A DNA stretch of 64,000 nucleotides from Pseudomonas frederiksbergensis (GCF_000802155.2 NZ_JQGJ02000023.1:1-64000), one strand, 5' to 3'. Positions 7,462 to 17,250 are shown, counted from the first letter of the stretch. Notes: generated from the sequence alone by a model not told the origin. Program-made: numbers and translations.

Positions 7462-10293
7462 ATGCAAGAAAGCGTGATGCAGCGCATGTGGAACAGTGCC
7501 CACCTCTCCGGTGGTAACGCTGCCTATGTGGAAGAGCTCTACGAGCTCTACCTGCACGACCCTAACGCTGTGCCAGAAGAATGGCGCACCTACTTTCAGA
7601 AGTTGCCGGCTGACGGTAACTCTGCCACCGATGTTTCGCACTCGACGATTCGCGATCATTTCGTGCTGCTGGCAAAGAACCAGCGCCGCGCTCAACCGGT
7701 GTCTGCCGGCAGCGTGAGCTCCGAGCATGAGAAGAAGCAGGTTGAAGTGCTGCGACTGATCCAGGCCTACCGGATGCGTGGCCACCAGGCAGCCCAGCTT
7801 GACCCGCTGGGGCTGTGGCAGCGTCCTGCACCTGCAGACCTGTCGATCACTCACTACGGCTTGACCAATGCCGATCTTGATACGACCTTCCGTGCCGGCG
7901 ACCTGTTCATCGGCAAAGAGGAAGCGAGCCTACGCGAAATTCACGAAGCGTTGCAGCAGACATATTGCCGCACCATCGGCGCTGAATTTACGCACATCAC
8001 CGATTCCGAGCAGCGCCAGTGGTTCCAGCAGCGTCTGGAAAGCGTTCGTGGCCGTCCGACGTACTCCGCCGACATCAAGAGCCACTTGCTTGAGCGCGTC
8101 ACCGCCGGTGAAGGCCTGGAAAAATACCTGGGTACCAAATACCCGGGCACCAAGCGTTTCGGCCTGGAAGGCGGCGAAAGCCTGATTCCGATGCTCGACG
8201 AGCTGATCCAGCGTTCCGGTTCCTACGGCACCAAGGAAGTCGTCATCGGCATGGCCCACCGTGGCCGCCTGAACGTACTGGTCAACACCTTCGGCAAGAA
8301 CCCGCGCGAGCTGTTCGACGAGTTCGAAGGCAAGAAGAAGGTCGAACTGGGCTCCGGTGACGTGAAATACCACCAGGGCTTCTCGTCCAACGTGATGACT
8401 ACCGGTGGCGAAGTCCACCTGGCCATGGCCTTTAACCCGTCCCACCTGGAAATCGTTTCCCCGGTGGTCGAGGGTTCGGTCCGTGCCCGCCAGGATCGTC
8501 GCAACGACCCGACCGGTGAGAAGGTATTGCCGATCTCCATCCACGGTGACGCGGCATTCGCTGGTCAAGGCGTGGTCATGGAAACGTTCCAGATGTCGCA
8601 GACCCGCGGTTTCAAGACCGGCGGCACCGTGCACATCGTGATCAACAACCAGGTCGGTTTCACCATCAGCAACCCGCTGGACTCGCGTTCCACCGAGTAC
8701 GCAACCGACGTCGCGAAAATGATCCAGGCGCCGATTCTCCATGTGAATGGCGATGACCCGGAAGCCGTGCTGTTCGTGACCCAGTTGGCCATCGACTACC
8801 GCATGCAGTACAAGCGCGACGTGGTGATCGACCTGGTCTGCTACCGTCGTCGCGGCCACAACGAGGCCGACGAGCCAAGCGGTACCCAACCGCTGATGTA
8901 CCAGCAGATCGCCAAGCAGCGCACCACCCGTGAGCTGTACGCCGATCGCCTGACCCAGAGCGGTGTTCTGGATGCTGCCCGCGTCCAGGAAAAAGTCGAT
9001 GAATATCGCAACGCCCTGGACAATGGCCTGCACGTTGTGAAGAGCCTGGTCAAGGAACCGAACAAGGAACTGTTCGTGGACTGGCGTCCGTACCTGGGCC
9101 ACGCCTGGACCGCTCGTCACGACACGCGTTTCGATCTCAAGACCTTGCAGGAACTGTCCGCCAAGCTGCTGGAAATCCCGGAAGGCTTCGTGGTCCAGCG
9201 CCAGGTCGCGAAGATCTACGAAGACCGTCAGAAGATGCAAGCCGGCGGCCTGCCGATCAACTGGGGTTACGCCGAAACCATGGCGTACGCGACCCTGGCG
9301 TTCGAAGGTCACCCGATCCGCATCACCGGCCAGGACGTAGGCCGTGGCACTTTCTCGCACCGCCACGCGGCGCTGCACAACCAGAAAGACGCCAGCACCT
9401 ACATCCCGCTGCAACACCTGTACAAAGGCCAGCCACGTTTCGACCTGTACGATTCGCTGCTGTCCGAGGAAGCCGTCCTGGCGTTCGAATATGGCTACTC
9501 CACCACCGAGCCGAATGCGCTGGTGATCTGGGAAGCCCAGTTCGGCGACTTCGCCAACGGTGCCCAGGTGGTGGTCGACCAGTTCATCACCAGCGGCGAG
9601 CACAAGTGGGGTCGTCTCTGCGGCCTGACCATGTTGCTGCCACACGGTTATGAAGGGCAGGGACCGGAGCACTCGTCGGCACGTCTGGAACGCTACCTGC
9701 AGCTGTGCGCCGAGCACAACGTCCAGGTTTGCGTACCGACGACTCCGGCGCAGATCTATCACCTGCTGCGTCGCCAGGTCATCCGTCCGCTGCGCAAGCC
9801 GCTGATCGTGCTGACACCGAAGTCGCTGCTGCGTCACAAGCTGGCAATCTCCACGCTTGAAGACCTGGCCGAAGGCTCGTTCCAGACCGTCATTTCGGAA
9901 ATCGATACCCTGGACGCGGCGAAGGTGACTCGCCTGATCCTGTGCAGCGGCAAGGTCTACTACGACCTGCTGGAAAAACGTCGTGCCGAAGGCCGCGAAG
10001 ACATCGCCATCGTGCGTATCGAGCAGCTTTATCCGTTCCCGGAAGAGGACCTGATGGAGGCCATCGCGCCTTACACCAACCTCACCCACGTGGTGTGGTG
10101 TCAGGAAGAACCGATGAACCAAGGCGCGTGGTACAGCAGCCAGCATCACCTGCGTCGCAGCATTGGCAACCATAACAAGGCCCTGGGCCTTGAATATGCC
10201 GGTCGTGACGCTTCGGCTGCACCTGCTTGTGGTTATGCATCGATGCACGCCGAGCAGCAGGAAAAACTGCTGCAAGATGCCTTCACTGTTTAA
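7462..10293 (+). CDS. sucA: 2-oxoglutarate dehydrogenase E1 component
   Basis: Thiamine-diphosphate enzyme that decarboxylates 2-oxoglutarate and loads the succinyl group on the SucB lipoyl domain. The 943-residue length is that of bacterial OdhA/SucA. The N-terminal segment MQRMWNSAHLSGGNAAYVEE is the E2-interacting region. Active-site motifs include GMAHRGRLNVL, HGDAAFAGQGVV and RRRGHNEADEPSGTQP (ThDP and Mg binding), and the transketolase-like part contains TGQDVGRGTFSHRHAAL. A GAGGGTGACC ribosome site lies just upstream. It is followed by sucB after 44 bp. Confidence 0.97.
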   Translation: MQESVMQRMWNSAHLSGGNAAYVEELYELYLHDPNAVPEEWRTYFQKLPADGNSATDVSHSTIRDHFVLLAKNQRRAQPVSAGSVSSEHEKKQVEVLRLIQAYRMRGHQAAQLDPLGLWQRPAPADLSITHYGLTNADLDTTFRAGDLFIGKEEASLREIHEALQQTYCRTIGAEFTHITDSEQRQWFQQRLESVRGRPTYSADIKSHLLERVTAGEGLEKYLGTKYPGTKRFGLEGGESLIPMLDELIQRSGSYGTKEVVIGMAHRGRLNVLVNTFGKNPRELFDEFEGKKKVELGSGDVKYHQGFSSNVMTTGGEVHLAMAFNPSHLEIVSPVVEGSVRARQDRRNDPTGEKVLPISIHGDAAFAGQGVVMETFQMSQTRGFKTGGTVHIVINNQVGFTISNPLDSRSTEYATDVAKMIQAPILHVNGDDPEAVLFVTQLAIDYRMQYKRDVVIDLVCYRRRGHNEADEPSGTQPLMYQQIAKQRTTRELYADRLTQSGVLDAARVQEKVDEYRNALDNGLHVVKSLVKEPNKELFVDWRPYLGHAWTARHDTRFDLKTLQELSAKLLEIPEGFVVQRQVAKIYEDRQKMQAGGLPINWGYAETMAYATLAFEGHPIRITGQDVGRGTFSHRHAALHNQKDASTYIPLQHLYKGQPRFDLYDSLLSEEAVLAFEYGYSTTEPNALVIWEAQFGDFANGAQVVVDQFITSGEHKWGRLCGLTMLLPHGYEGQGPEHSSARLERYLQLCAEHNVQVCVPTTPAQIYHLLRRQVIRPLRKPLIVLTPKSLLRHKLAISTLEDLAEGSFQTVISEIDTLDAAKVTRLILCSGKVYYDLLEKRRAEGREDIAIVRIEQLYPFPEEDLMEAIAPYTNLTHVVWCQEEPMNQGAWYSSQHHLRRSIGNHNKALGLEYAGRDASAAPACGYASMHAEQQEKLLQDAFTV

Positions 10294-10337
10294 CGCCTTC
10301 GCGCTGACTGAAACCGAATTTTAAGGACCCACAGATA

Positions 10338-11558
10338 ATGGCTATCGAAATCAAAGCCCCGTCATTCCCGGAATCGGTTGCCGATGGCACCGTTGCCACC
10401 TGGCACAAGAAACCAGGCGAGGCCGTCAAGCGTGACGACCTGATCGTCGACATCGAGACCGACAAGGTCGTGCTGGAAGTGTTGGCCGAAGCTGACGGCG
10501 TGCTGGGCGCAATCGTTGCCGAAGAGGGCGCTACCGTTCTGTCGAACCAGGTCCTGGGCTCGATCGAAGAGGGCGGCGCTGCCGCCGCCTCTCCAGCAGC
10601 CGCTGCACCGGCTGCTGCCCAGGCCGCTGCGCCTGCTGCTTCGGGCGAAGACGATCCAGTCGCTGCACCGGCTGCTCGCAAGCTGGCTGAAGAGAACGGC
10701 ATCAACATCGCTTCCGTTGCCGGGACCGGCAAGGGCGGTCGTGTGACCAAGGAAGACGTGGTGGCAGCCGTTGCCGCCAAGAAAGCCGCTCCAGCCGCTG
10801 CACCGGCCAAGCCAGCCGCGCCTGCCGCTTCCGCGCCAGTATTCGCTGCCGGTGACCGCGTTGAAAAACGCGTTCCGATGACCCGCCTGCGTGCCAAGGT
10901 TGCCGAGCGTCTGGTTGAAGCCCAGTCGAACATGGCGATGCTGACTACTTTCAACGAAGTCGACATGACCGAAGTCATGGCCCTGCGTTCGAAGTACAAG
11001 GACCTGTTCGAGAAGTCCCACAACGGCGTACGCCTGGGCTTCATGTCGTTCTTCGTCAAGGCTGCCACCGAAGCACTGAAGCGCTTCCCGGCCGTCAACG
11101 CGTCGATCGACGGTTCTGACATCGTCTACCACGGCTACGCCGACATCGGTGTTGCTGTTTCCAGCGACCGTGGCCTGGTGGTTCCGGTCCTGCGCAACGC
11201 CGAACTGATGAGCCTGGCCGAAATCGAAGGCGGCATCGCCACCTTCGGCAAGAAGGCCCGTGACGGCAAGCTGTCCATCGAAGAGATGACCGGCGGTACG
11301 TTCACCATCACCAACGGTGGTACATTCGGTTCGATGATGTCGACCCCGATCGTCAACCCGCCACAAGCGGCTATCCTGGGCATGCACAACATCCTGCAGC
11401 GTCCGATGGCGATCAACGGTCAGGTCGTGATTCGTCCGATGATGTACCTGGCTCTGTCCTACGATCACCGCCTGATCGACGGCAAAGAAGCCGTGACGTT
11501 CCTGGTCACCATCAAGAACCTGCTTGAAGATCCGGCTCGTCTGCTGCTGGATATCTGA
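10338..11558 (+). CDS. sucB: Dihydrolipoyllysine-residue succinyltransferase (E2 of 2-oxoglutarate dehydrogenase)
   Basis: Forms the core of the 2-oxoglutarate dehydrogenase complex and transfers the succinyl group to CoA. The 406 residues hold a lipoyl domain (about 1-76; lipoyl-lysine K43 in DIETDKVVLEV), an Ala/Pro-rich linker, a peripheral-subunit-binding domain (about 115-150, ARKLAEENGINIASVAGTG), a second Ala/Pro linker and the catalytic domain from about 175, with the active-site H377 and D381 in YDHRLIDG near the C-terminus. It shares the operon with sucA and lpdG. Confidence 0.97.
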   Translation: MAIEIKAPSFPESVADGTVATWHKKPGEAVKRDDLIVDIETDKVVLEVLAEADGVLGAIVAEEGATVLSNQVLGSIEEGGAAAASPAAAAPAAAQAAAPAASGEDDPVAAPAARKLAEENGINIASVAGTGKGGRVTKEDVVAAVAAKKAAPAAAPAKPAAPAASAPVFAAGDRVEKRVPMTRLRAKVAERLVEAQSNMAMLTTFNEVDMTEVMALRSKYKDLFEKSHNGVRLGFMSFFVKAATEALKRFPAVNASIDGSDIVYHGYADIGVAVSSDRGLVVPVLRNAELMSLAEIEGGIATFGKKARDGKLSIEEMTGGTFTITNGGTFGSMMSTPIVNPPQAAILGMHNILQRPMAINGQVVIRPMMYLALSYDHRLIDGKEAVTFLVTIKNLLEDPARLLLDI

Positions 11559-11571
11559 TTTTCGCCGCGAG

Positions 11572-11591
11572 GGCCGGTCTGTCGACCGGCC
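11572..11591 (+). promoter_or_regulatory. Intercistronic hairpin between sucB and lpdG
   Basis: GGCCGGTC (11572-11579) pairs exactly with GACCGGCC (11584-11591) around TGTC, 14 bp after the sucB stop. The following CTCTTGCTG is only weakly T-rich, so partial termination or mRNA stabilisation is possible. Confidence 0.4.
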
Positions 11592-11669
11592 TCTTGCTGA
11601 AACAACCGGTTTCGTCCCTCGACGGTCACCACAAGTGATCGTCCGGTTTGATTCGAAAAGGAATGACTC

Positions 11670-13106
11670 ATGACTCAGAAATTCGACGTGGTAGTGATTG
11701 GTGCGGGCCCTGGCGGCTACGTAGCGGCCATCAAGGCTGCGCAACTGGGCCTCTCCACTGCCTGCATCGAGAAATACACCGACAAGGAAGGCAAACTGGC
11801 CTTGGGCGGTACTTGCCTGAACGTCGGTTGCATTCCATCCAAGGCGTTGCTGGACAGCTCCTGGAAATACAAGGAAGCAAAAGAAAGCTTCAACGTTCAC
11901 GGTATCTCTACCGGTGAAGTGAAGATGGACGTCGCCGCGATGGTTGGCCGCAAGGCCGGTATCGTCAAGAACCTGACCAGCGGTGTTGCCACCCTGTTCA
12001 AGGCCAACGGCGTGACCTCCATCGAAGGCCACGGCAAGCTGCTGCTGGGCAAGAAAGTCGAAGTGACCAAGCCTGACGGCTCGGTTGAAGTGATCGAAGC
12101 CGAAAACGTCATCCTGGCGCCAGGCTCGCGTCCGATCGACATTCCACCGGCGCCAGTCGACCAGAAGGTGATCGTCGATTCCACCGGCGCGCTGGAATTC
12201 CAGACCGTGCCAAAACGCCTCGGCGTGATCGGCGCCGGCGTGATCGGCCTCGAACTGGGTTCTGTATGGTCGCGCCTCGGTGCTGAAGTGACCGTGCTCG
12301 AAGCCCTCGATACCTTCCTGATGGCTGCCGATACCGCGGTCTCCAAGGAAGCGCTGAAAACCCTGACCAAGCAAGGCCTGGATATCAAGCTGGGTGCTCG
12401 CGTCACCGGCTCCAAGGTCAACGGCGAAGAAGTCGTGGTGAACTACACCGACAGCAACGGCGAACAGACCATCACCTTCGACAAGCTGATCGTAGCCGTT
12501 GGTCGTCGTCCAGTGACCACCGACCTGCTGTCCGCCGATTGCGGCGTTGAAATCGACGAGCGCGGTTTCATCGCGGTCGATGACCATTGTGCTACCGCCG
12601 TACCGGGCGTCTTCGCCATCGGTGACGTGGTTCGCGGCATGATGCTGGCCCACAAGGCTTCGGAAGAAGGCATCATGGTCGTCGAGCGCATCAAGGGCCA
12701 CAAGGCCCAGATGAACTACGACCTGATCCCATCGGTTATCTACACCCACCCGGAAATCGCATGGGTCGGTAAAACCGAGCAGGCCTTGAAAGCCGAAGGC
12801 GTTGAAGTTAACGTCGGCACCTTCCCGTTCGCAGCCTCCGGCCGTGCCATGGCAGCCAACGATACCGGTGGTTTCGTGAAAGTCATCGCCGATGCCAAGA
12901 CGGATCGCGTATTGGGCGTTCACGTTATCGGCCCAAGCGCTGCCGAGCTGGTACAGCAAGGCGCGATCGGTATGGAATTCGGCACCAGCGCTGAAGACCT
13001 GGGCATGATGGTCTTCTCCCATCCGACCCTGTCCGAAGCCTTGCACGAAGCGGCCCTGGCCGTGAATGGCGGCGCCATCCACGTGGCCAACCGCAAAAAG
13101 CGTTAA
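11670..13106 (+). CDS. lpdG: Dihydrolipoyl dehydrogenase (E3)
   Basis: Reoxidises the dihydrolipoyl group of SucB and reduces NAD. The 478-residue protein has the FAD motif GAGPGGYVAA (11-20), the redox-active disulfide C49/C54 in GGTCLNVGCIPSK, the NAD-binding motif GAGVIGLELGS near 190, and the C-terminal dimer-interface motif HPTLSEALHEAAL with the catalytic His-Glu pair. Its place between sucB and sucC marks it as the 2-oxoglutarate-complex E3, called LpdG or Lpd-glc in pseudomonads, rather than the branched-chain E3. Confidence 0.95.
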   Translation: MTQKFDVVVIGAGPGGYVAAIKAAQLGLSTACIEKYTDKEGKLALGGTCLNVGCIPSKALLDSSWKYKEAKESFNVHGISTGEVKMDVAAMVGRKAGIVKNLTSGVATLFKANGVTSIEGHGKLLLGKKVEVTKPDGSVEVIEAENVILAPGSRPIDIPPAPVDQKVIVDSTGALEFQTVPKRLGVIGAGVIGLELGSVWSRLGAEVTVLEALDTFLMAADTAVSKEALKTLTKQGLDIKLGARVTGSKVNGEEVVVNYTDSNGEQTITFDKLIVAVGRRPVTTDLLSADCGVEIDERGFIAVDDHCATAVPGVFAIGDVVRGMMLAHKASEEGIMVVERIKGHKAQMNYDLIPSVIYTHPEIAWVGKTEQALKAEGVEVNVGTFPFAASGRAMAANDTGGFVKVIADAKTDRVLGVHVIGPSAAELVQQGAIGMEFGTSAEDLGMMVFSHPTLSEALHEAALAVNGGAIHVANRKKR

Positions 13107-13140
13107 GAGATAATAAGAAACCACGGCGGTTCGGCCCGTC

Positions 13141-13227
13141 GTGAGCCTTGCGCGCAAGACTCACCGCGGAATGTCCGCTGGACGCAGTCTTGCGTAGCTG
13201 CCCCGGTTGACCGGAACGCTACGCAAG
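13141..13227 (+). promoter_or_regulatory. Two strong hairpins between lpdG and sucC
   Basis: The first stem, 13141-13164, is GTGAG-C-CTTGCG against CGCAAG-A-CTCAC, nearly perfect. The second pairs CTTGCGTAGC (13189-13198) with GCTACGCAAG (13218-13227), with an inner CCGG/CCGG pair in the loop. No T-run follows either. They occupy the 196-bp gap before sucC and could be RNA-processing sites that uncouple sucCD from the upstream genes. Confidence 0.5.
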
Positions 13228-13302
13228 CAGCAGTCACAGGTGGTGCGGCACCACAACGGTGCAGCACCGAATGCGCAGTACCTAACGAAGACGGTAATAA
13301 GC

Positions 13303-14469
13303 ATGAATCTTCACGAGTATCAGGGTAAGCAGCTGTTCGCTGAGTACGGCCTGCCAGTATCCACCGGCTACGCTGTAGACACCCCGGAAGCGGCAGCAGA
13401 AGCTTGCGACAAAATCGGCGGCAGCGAATGGGTTGTCAAAGCCCAGGTTCACGCCGGTGGTCGCGGTAAAGCGGGCGGCGTCAAGCTGGTTCGCAGCAAA
13501 GAAGACGCCAAAGCCTTCGCACAGCAGTGGCTGGGCAAGCGTCTGGTGACTTACCAGACCGACGCCAACGGTCAGCCAGTCACCAAGATCCTGGTTGAAT
13601 CGTGCACTGATATCGCTAAAGAGCTGTACCTGGGCGCTGTCGTTGACCGTTCGAGCCGTCGTATCGTGTTCATGGCGTCCACCGAAGGTGGCGTGGACAT
13701 CGAGAAAATCGCTCACGACACCCCTGAGAAAATCCTCAAGGCCACCATCGATCCACTGGTTGGCGCACAGCCATTCCAGGGTCGCGAGCTGGCATTCCAG
13801 CTGGGTCTGGAAGGCAAGCAGGTCACTCAGTTCGCCAAGATCTTCGTAGGCCTGGCCAAGCTGTTCCAGGACCACGACCTGGCGCTGCTGGAAGTGAACC
13901 CGCTGGTGATCAAGGCCGACGGCGACCTGCACTGCCTCGATGCCAAGATCAACATCGACGCCAACGCCATGTACCGTCAGCCTAAGCTGAAGACTTTCCA
14001 CGATCCGTCGCAAGACGATCCGCGCGAAGCGCACGCTGCCAAGTTCGAACTGAACTATGTAGCCCTGGAAGGCAACATCGGCTGCATGGTCAACGGTGCC
14101 GGCCTGGCCATGGGTACCATGGACATCGTCAACCTGCACGGTGGCAAGCCAGCCAACTTCCTCGACGTGGGCGGTGGTGCTACCAAGGAACGTGTTACCG
14201 AAGCGTTCAAGATCATTCTGTCCGACACCAACGTCGCTGCAGTACTGGTCAACATCTTCGGCGGCATCGTTCGCTGCGACATGATTGCCGAAGGCATCAT
14301 CGGCGCCGTGAAAGAAGTCGGCGTGAAAATCCCGGTTGTTGTTCGCCTCGAAGGCAACAACGCTGAGCTGGGCGCTAAAGTACTGGCAGAAAGCGGTTTG
14401 AACATCATCGCTGCTACCAGCCTGACCGACGCTGCTCAACAAGTCGTTAAAGCTGCGGAGGGCAAATAA
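13303..14469 (+). CDS. sucC: Succinyl-CoA synthetase, beta subunit (ADP-forming)
   Basis: With SucD it converts succinyl-CoA to succinate with substrate-level phosphorylation. The frame is open from 13207, but the ATG at 13303 begins MNLHEYQGKQLFAEYGLPV, the family start, and gives the usual 388 residues. An ATP-grasp domain occupies the first 240 residues (VKAQVHAGGRGKAGGVKL), and the C-terminal CoA-ligase part contains NIFGGIVRCDMIAEG. The stop overlaps the sucD start by one base (TAATG). Confidence 0.96.
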   Translation: MNLHEYQGKQLFAEYGLPVSTGYAVDTPEAAAEACDKIGGSEWVVKAQVHAGGRGKAGGVKLVRSKEDAKAFAQQWLGKRLVTYQTDANGQPVTKILVESCTDIAKELYLGAVVDRSSRRIVFMASTEGGVDIEKIAHDTPEKILKATIDPLVGAQPFQGRELAFQLGLEGKQVTQFAKIFVGLAKLFQDHDLALLEVNPLVIKADGDLHCLDAKINIDANAMYRQPKLKTFHDPSQDDPREAHAAKFELNYVALEGNIGCMVNGAGLAMGTMDIVNLHGGKPANFLDVGGGATKERVTEAFKIILSDTNVAAVLVNIFGGIVRCDMIAEGIIGAVKEVGVKIPVVVRLEGNNAELGAKVLAESGLNIIAATSLTDAAQQVVKAAEGK

Positions 14470-15353
14470 TGAGCGTCCTGATCAACAAAGACACCAAGGT
14501 TATCTGCCAGGGCATTACCGGTTCGCAAGGTAGTTTCCACACCCAGCAAGCCATCGAGTACGGCACCCAGATGGTTGGCGGCGTAACGCCGGGCAAGGGC
14601 GGCACCGAACACCTGGGCCTGCCTGTCTTCAACACCGTCAAAGACGCTGTAGCTGCCACTGGCGCCACCGCCAGCGTGATCTACGTTCCGGCTCCTTTCT
14701 GCAAGGACTCCATCCTTGAAGCAGCGTTCGGCGGCATCAAGCTGATCGTCTGCATCACCGAAGGCATCCCGACCATCGACATGCTGGAAGCCAAGGTCAA
14801 GTGCGACGAGCTGGGTATCACCCTGATCGGCCCTAACTGCCCAGGCGTGATCACTCCAGGCGAATGCAAGATCGGCATCATGCCAGGTCACATTCACTTG
14901 CCAGGCAAGGTCGGTATCGTTTCCCGTTCCGGCACCCTGACCTACGAAGCCGTCAAGCAGACCACTGACGCCGGTTTCGGCCAGTCGACTTGCGTCGGCA
15001 TCGGCGGTGACCCGATCCCAGGCTCCAACTTCATCGACATCCTGAAGCTGTTCCAGGAAGACCCGAAGACCGAAGCGATCGTCATGATCGGTGAGATCGG
15101 CGGTTCCGCTGAAGAAGAAGCCGCTGCCTACATCAAGGCAAACGTGACCAAGCCGGTTGTTTCCTACATCGCAGGTGTGACTGCTCCTCCGGGCAAGCGC
15201 ATGGGCCATGCTGGCGCAATCATCTCTGGCGGCAAAGGCACTGCAGACGAGAAGTTCGCTGCACTGCAGGACGCAGGCGTGAAAACCGTGCGTTCGCTGG
15301 CAGACATCGGCAAGGCCCTGGCCGAGCTGACAGGCTGGGAAATGAAGAAGTAA
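14469..15353 (+). CDS. sucD: Succinyl-CoA synthetase, alpha subunit
   Basis: The 294-residue alpha subunit binds CoA at its N-terminal Rossmann domain (GITGSQGSFHT) and carries the transiently phosphorylated histidine, H247 in GKRMGHAGAIISGGKGT. The GPNCPGVITP and SRSGTLTYE motifs are in place. The start codon overlaps the sucC stop, which supports equal subunit synthesis. A terminator-like hairpin follows 27 bp downstream and closes the operon. Confidence 0.96.
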   Translation: MSVLINKDTKVICQGITGSQGSFHTQQAIEYGTQMVGGVTPGKGGTEHLGLPVFNTVKDAVAATGATASVIYVPAPFCKDSILEAAFGGIKLIVCITEGIPTIDMLEAKVKCDELGITLIGPNCPGVITPGECKIGIMPGHIHLPGKVGIVSRSGTLTYEAVKQTTDAGFGQSTCVGIGGDPIPGSNFIDILKLFQEDPKTEAIVMIGEIGGSAEEEAAAYIKANVTKPVVSYIAGVTAPPGKRMGHAGAIISGGKGTADEKFAALQDAGVKTVRSLADIGKALAELTGWEMKK

Positions 15354-15380
15354 GCTTCGGCTGACTTTTTTGTTCCAGCA

Positions 15381-15415
15381 ACAAAGGCCACCTTCGGGGG
15401 GCCTTTGTCGTTTCT
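15381..15415 (+). terminator. Terminator after sucD
   Basis: ACAAAGGCC (15381-15389) pairs with GGCCTTTGT (15400-15408), followed by CGTTTCT. The tail is short in T, but the stem is strong. The remaining 280 bp to brnQ show no gene; brnQ promoter elements must lie there but none is unmistakable. Confidence 0.7.
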
Positions 15416-15696
15416 GGCCTTTGGGCATGCTGACCTGCCTTTGTGGCCTGCACAAACTACAGCGACCCGGAAAAATAGATATGTAAACGCGACACGGAAA
15501 CGTCGTGTATCGGATAGTTCGCCCTGTAACAGTGCGTTTTGCGTCCAAATTCGTTAGTCTGGCGGCCAATTTTGCGACCGCAGCCCACAAGGTAGCGACG
15601 CGCTAAACGGGTCGATCCCATACGGATCGGCAGCATTTCCCTCACCCCTCAGGGAAATCCCTCTCTAAATTCCGATTCAGTAGTGTGGTTTCCTTA

Positions 15697-17010
15697 ATGA
15701 AAGTGTTGAAAGGCCAGGACATCCTGGCGCTTGGTTTCATGACATTTGCCCTGTTCGTCGGGGCCGGCAATATCATCTTCCCGCCTATCGTCGGTTTGCA
15801 GTCCGGACCTCATGTCTGGATGGCGGCGCTGGGCTTCCTGGTCACCGCGGTCGGCTTGCCAGTGATTACCGTCGTTGCGCTGGCCAAGGTCGGCGGGGCG
15901 ATGGATGCGTTAAGCAGCCCCATCGGCAAAATCGCCGGCGGGTTGCTGGCGGCGGTGTGCTATCTGGCTGTCGGTCCGCTGTTCGCCACGCCGCGTACCG
16001 CCACCGTGTCGTTCGAAGTCGGCCTGGCGCCGCTGACCGGCGAAAGCCCGCTGGCGCTGTTTCTCTACAGCGCGGTGTATTTCCTGCTGGTGTTCTTCAT
16101 TTCGCTCTATCCGGGCCGCCTGTTGGATACCGTGGGACGCTTTCTCGCACCGTTGAAGATCATCGCCTTGGCCGTATTGGGCATCGCTGCGTTTGCCCTG
16201 CCAGCCGGTAATATCGGCGTGGCGACACCCGAGTACGTGGCGGCGCCGTTCTCCCAGGGCTTTATCAATGGTTACCTGACCATGGATACCCTTGGCGCCT
16301 TGGTGTTCGGCATCGTCATCGTCAACGCCATCCGCTCCCGTGGCGTCGAGTCGCCGGCCTTGATCACCCGTTACGCCATCATCGCCGGGCTGATTGCCGG
16401 GGTGGGCCTGGCGCTGGTCTACATCAGCCTGTTCCGCCTGGGGTCCGGGAGCCACGAAGTGGCGGCGGGCGCGACCAATGGCGCCGCCGTGTTGCACGCT
16501 TATGTACAGCACACCTTCGGCAGCCTGGGCAGCGGTTTCCTAGCGGTGTTGATTTCCCTGGCGTGCCTGGTGACTGCGGTCGGCCTGACCTGCGCTTGCG
16601 CCGAATACTTCAGCCGCGTCCTGCCGTTGTCCTACAAGACCTTGGTGGTGATCCTGGCGGCGTTCTCGCTGCTGGTGTCCAACCTGGGCCTGACCAAGTT
16701 GATCGCTTTCTCGATTCCGGTCCTCACCGCGATCTACCCGCCGTGCATTGCCCTGGTGGCCCTGAGCTTCTGCAAGGATTTCTGGCATGAGCAAGGGCGC
16801 ATCGTCGGCCCGGTCATGCTGGTGTCGTTCCTGTTCGGCTTGATCGATGCCCTCAAGGGCGCCGGGTTGGCGGATTGGATGCCGACGGAACTGGCCCACC
16901 TGCCGCTCAGTGAACAGGGCCTGGCCTGGCTGGTGCCTTCGGTCATGACCCTGGTGGTCGCGGTGGTGTGTGATCGGTTGCTGGGCAAGCGGAGCGAAGC
17001 GTTGGCGTAA
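15697..17010 (+). CDS. brnQ: Branched-chain amino acid transport system II carrier protein
   Basis: A 437-residue LIVCS-family permease with about 12 membrane helices that imports leucine, isoleucine and valine with a cation. The start region MKVLKGQDILALGFMTFALF followed by VGAGNIIFPP is the hallmark of BrnQ/BraB/BraZ proteins. The frame is open from a GTG at 15685, but the ATG at 15697 matches the family. The same position, just after sucD, is occupied by a braB-type gene in P. aeruginosa as I recall. A strong terminator lies 33 bp after the stop. Confidence 0.92.
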   Translation: MKVLKGQDILALGFMTFALFVGAGNIIFPPIVGLQSGPHVWMAALGFLVTAVGLPVITVVALAKVGGAMDALSSPIGKIAGGLLAAVCYLAVGPLFATPRTATVSFEVGLAPLTGESPLALFLYSAVYFLLVFFISLYPGRLLDTVGRFLAPLKIIALAVLGIAAFALPAGNIGVATPEYVAAPFSQGFINGYLTMDTLGALVFGIVIVNAIRSRGVESPALITRYAIIAGLIAGVGLALVYISLFRLGSGSHEVAAGATNGAAVLHAYVQHTFGSLGSGFLAVLISLACLVTAVGLTCACAEYFSRVLPLSYKTLVVILAAFSLLVSNLGLTKLIAFSIPVLTAIYPPCIALVALSFCKDFWHEQGRIVGPVMLVSFLFGLIDALKGAGLADWMPTELAHLPLSEQGLAWLVPSVMTLVVAVVCDRLLGKRSEALA

Positions 17011-17042
17011 GCGACAACAGGCAACTCCACCGGCAAGAACCG

Positions 17043-17079
17043 AAATGCCCCGTATCAGTCGATACGGGGCATTTTTCTT
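17043..17079 (+). terminator. Rho-independent terminator after brnQ
   Basis: AAATGCCCCGTATC (17043-17056) pairs exactly with GATACGGGGCATTT (17061-17074) around a 4-nt loop and runs into TTTCTT. Confidence 0.93.
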
Positions 17080-17097
17080 GAGTGCATGTCCGTGGAT

Positions 17098-17126
17098 TGT
17101 GGAAGCGAGCCTGCTCGCGAAAGCGT
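17098..17126. repeat. REP element
   Basis: TGTGGAAGCGAGCCTGCTCG followed by CGAAAGCG is a near-consensus Pseudomonas REP; GCGAGC and GCTCGC form the palindromic core. It lies just after the brnQ terminator. Confidence 0.7.
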
Positions 17127-17250
17127 TGGAACTGCCGACAATGAAGTGACGGTTATACCGAAATCGTCGGATCGCCGCCGCAGCAGGCTTTCTCCGCCAG
17201 GGTTCGCTGATACTATTGCCACCGATTTTGTTTCTGCCACAGGGAATTGC

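Noticed and set aside
7930..10275. A 781-codon minus-strand frame across sucA
   Set aside because: Shadow of sucA; no ribosome site, no domain pattern.
10362..13157. A 931-codon open frame on the minus strand across sucB and lpdG
   Set aside because: It is antisense to two highly conserved genes and has a His/Asp/Arg-rich composition typical of shadow frames in high-GC codon-biased DNA.
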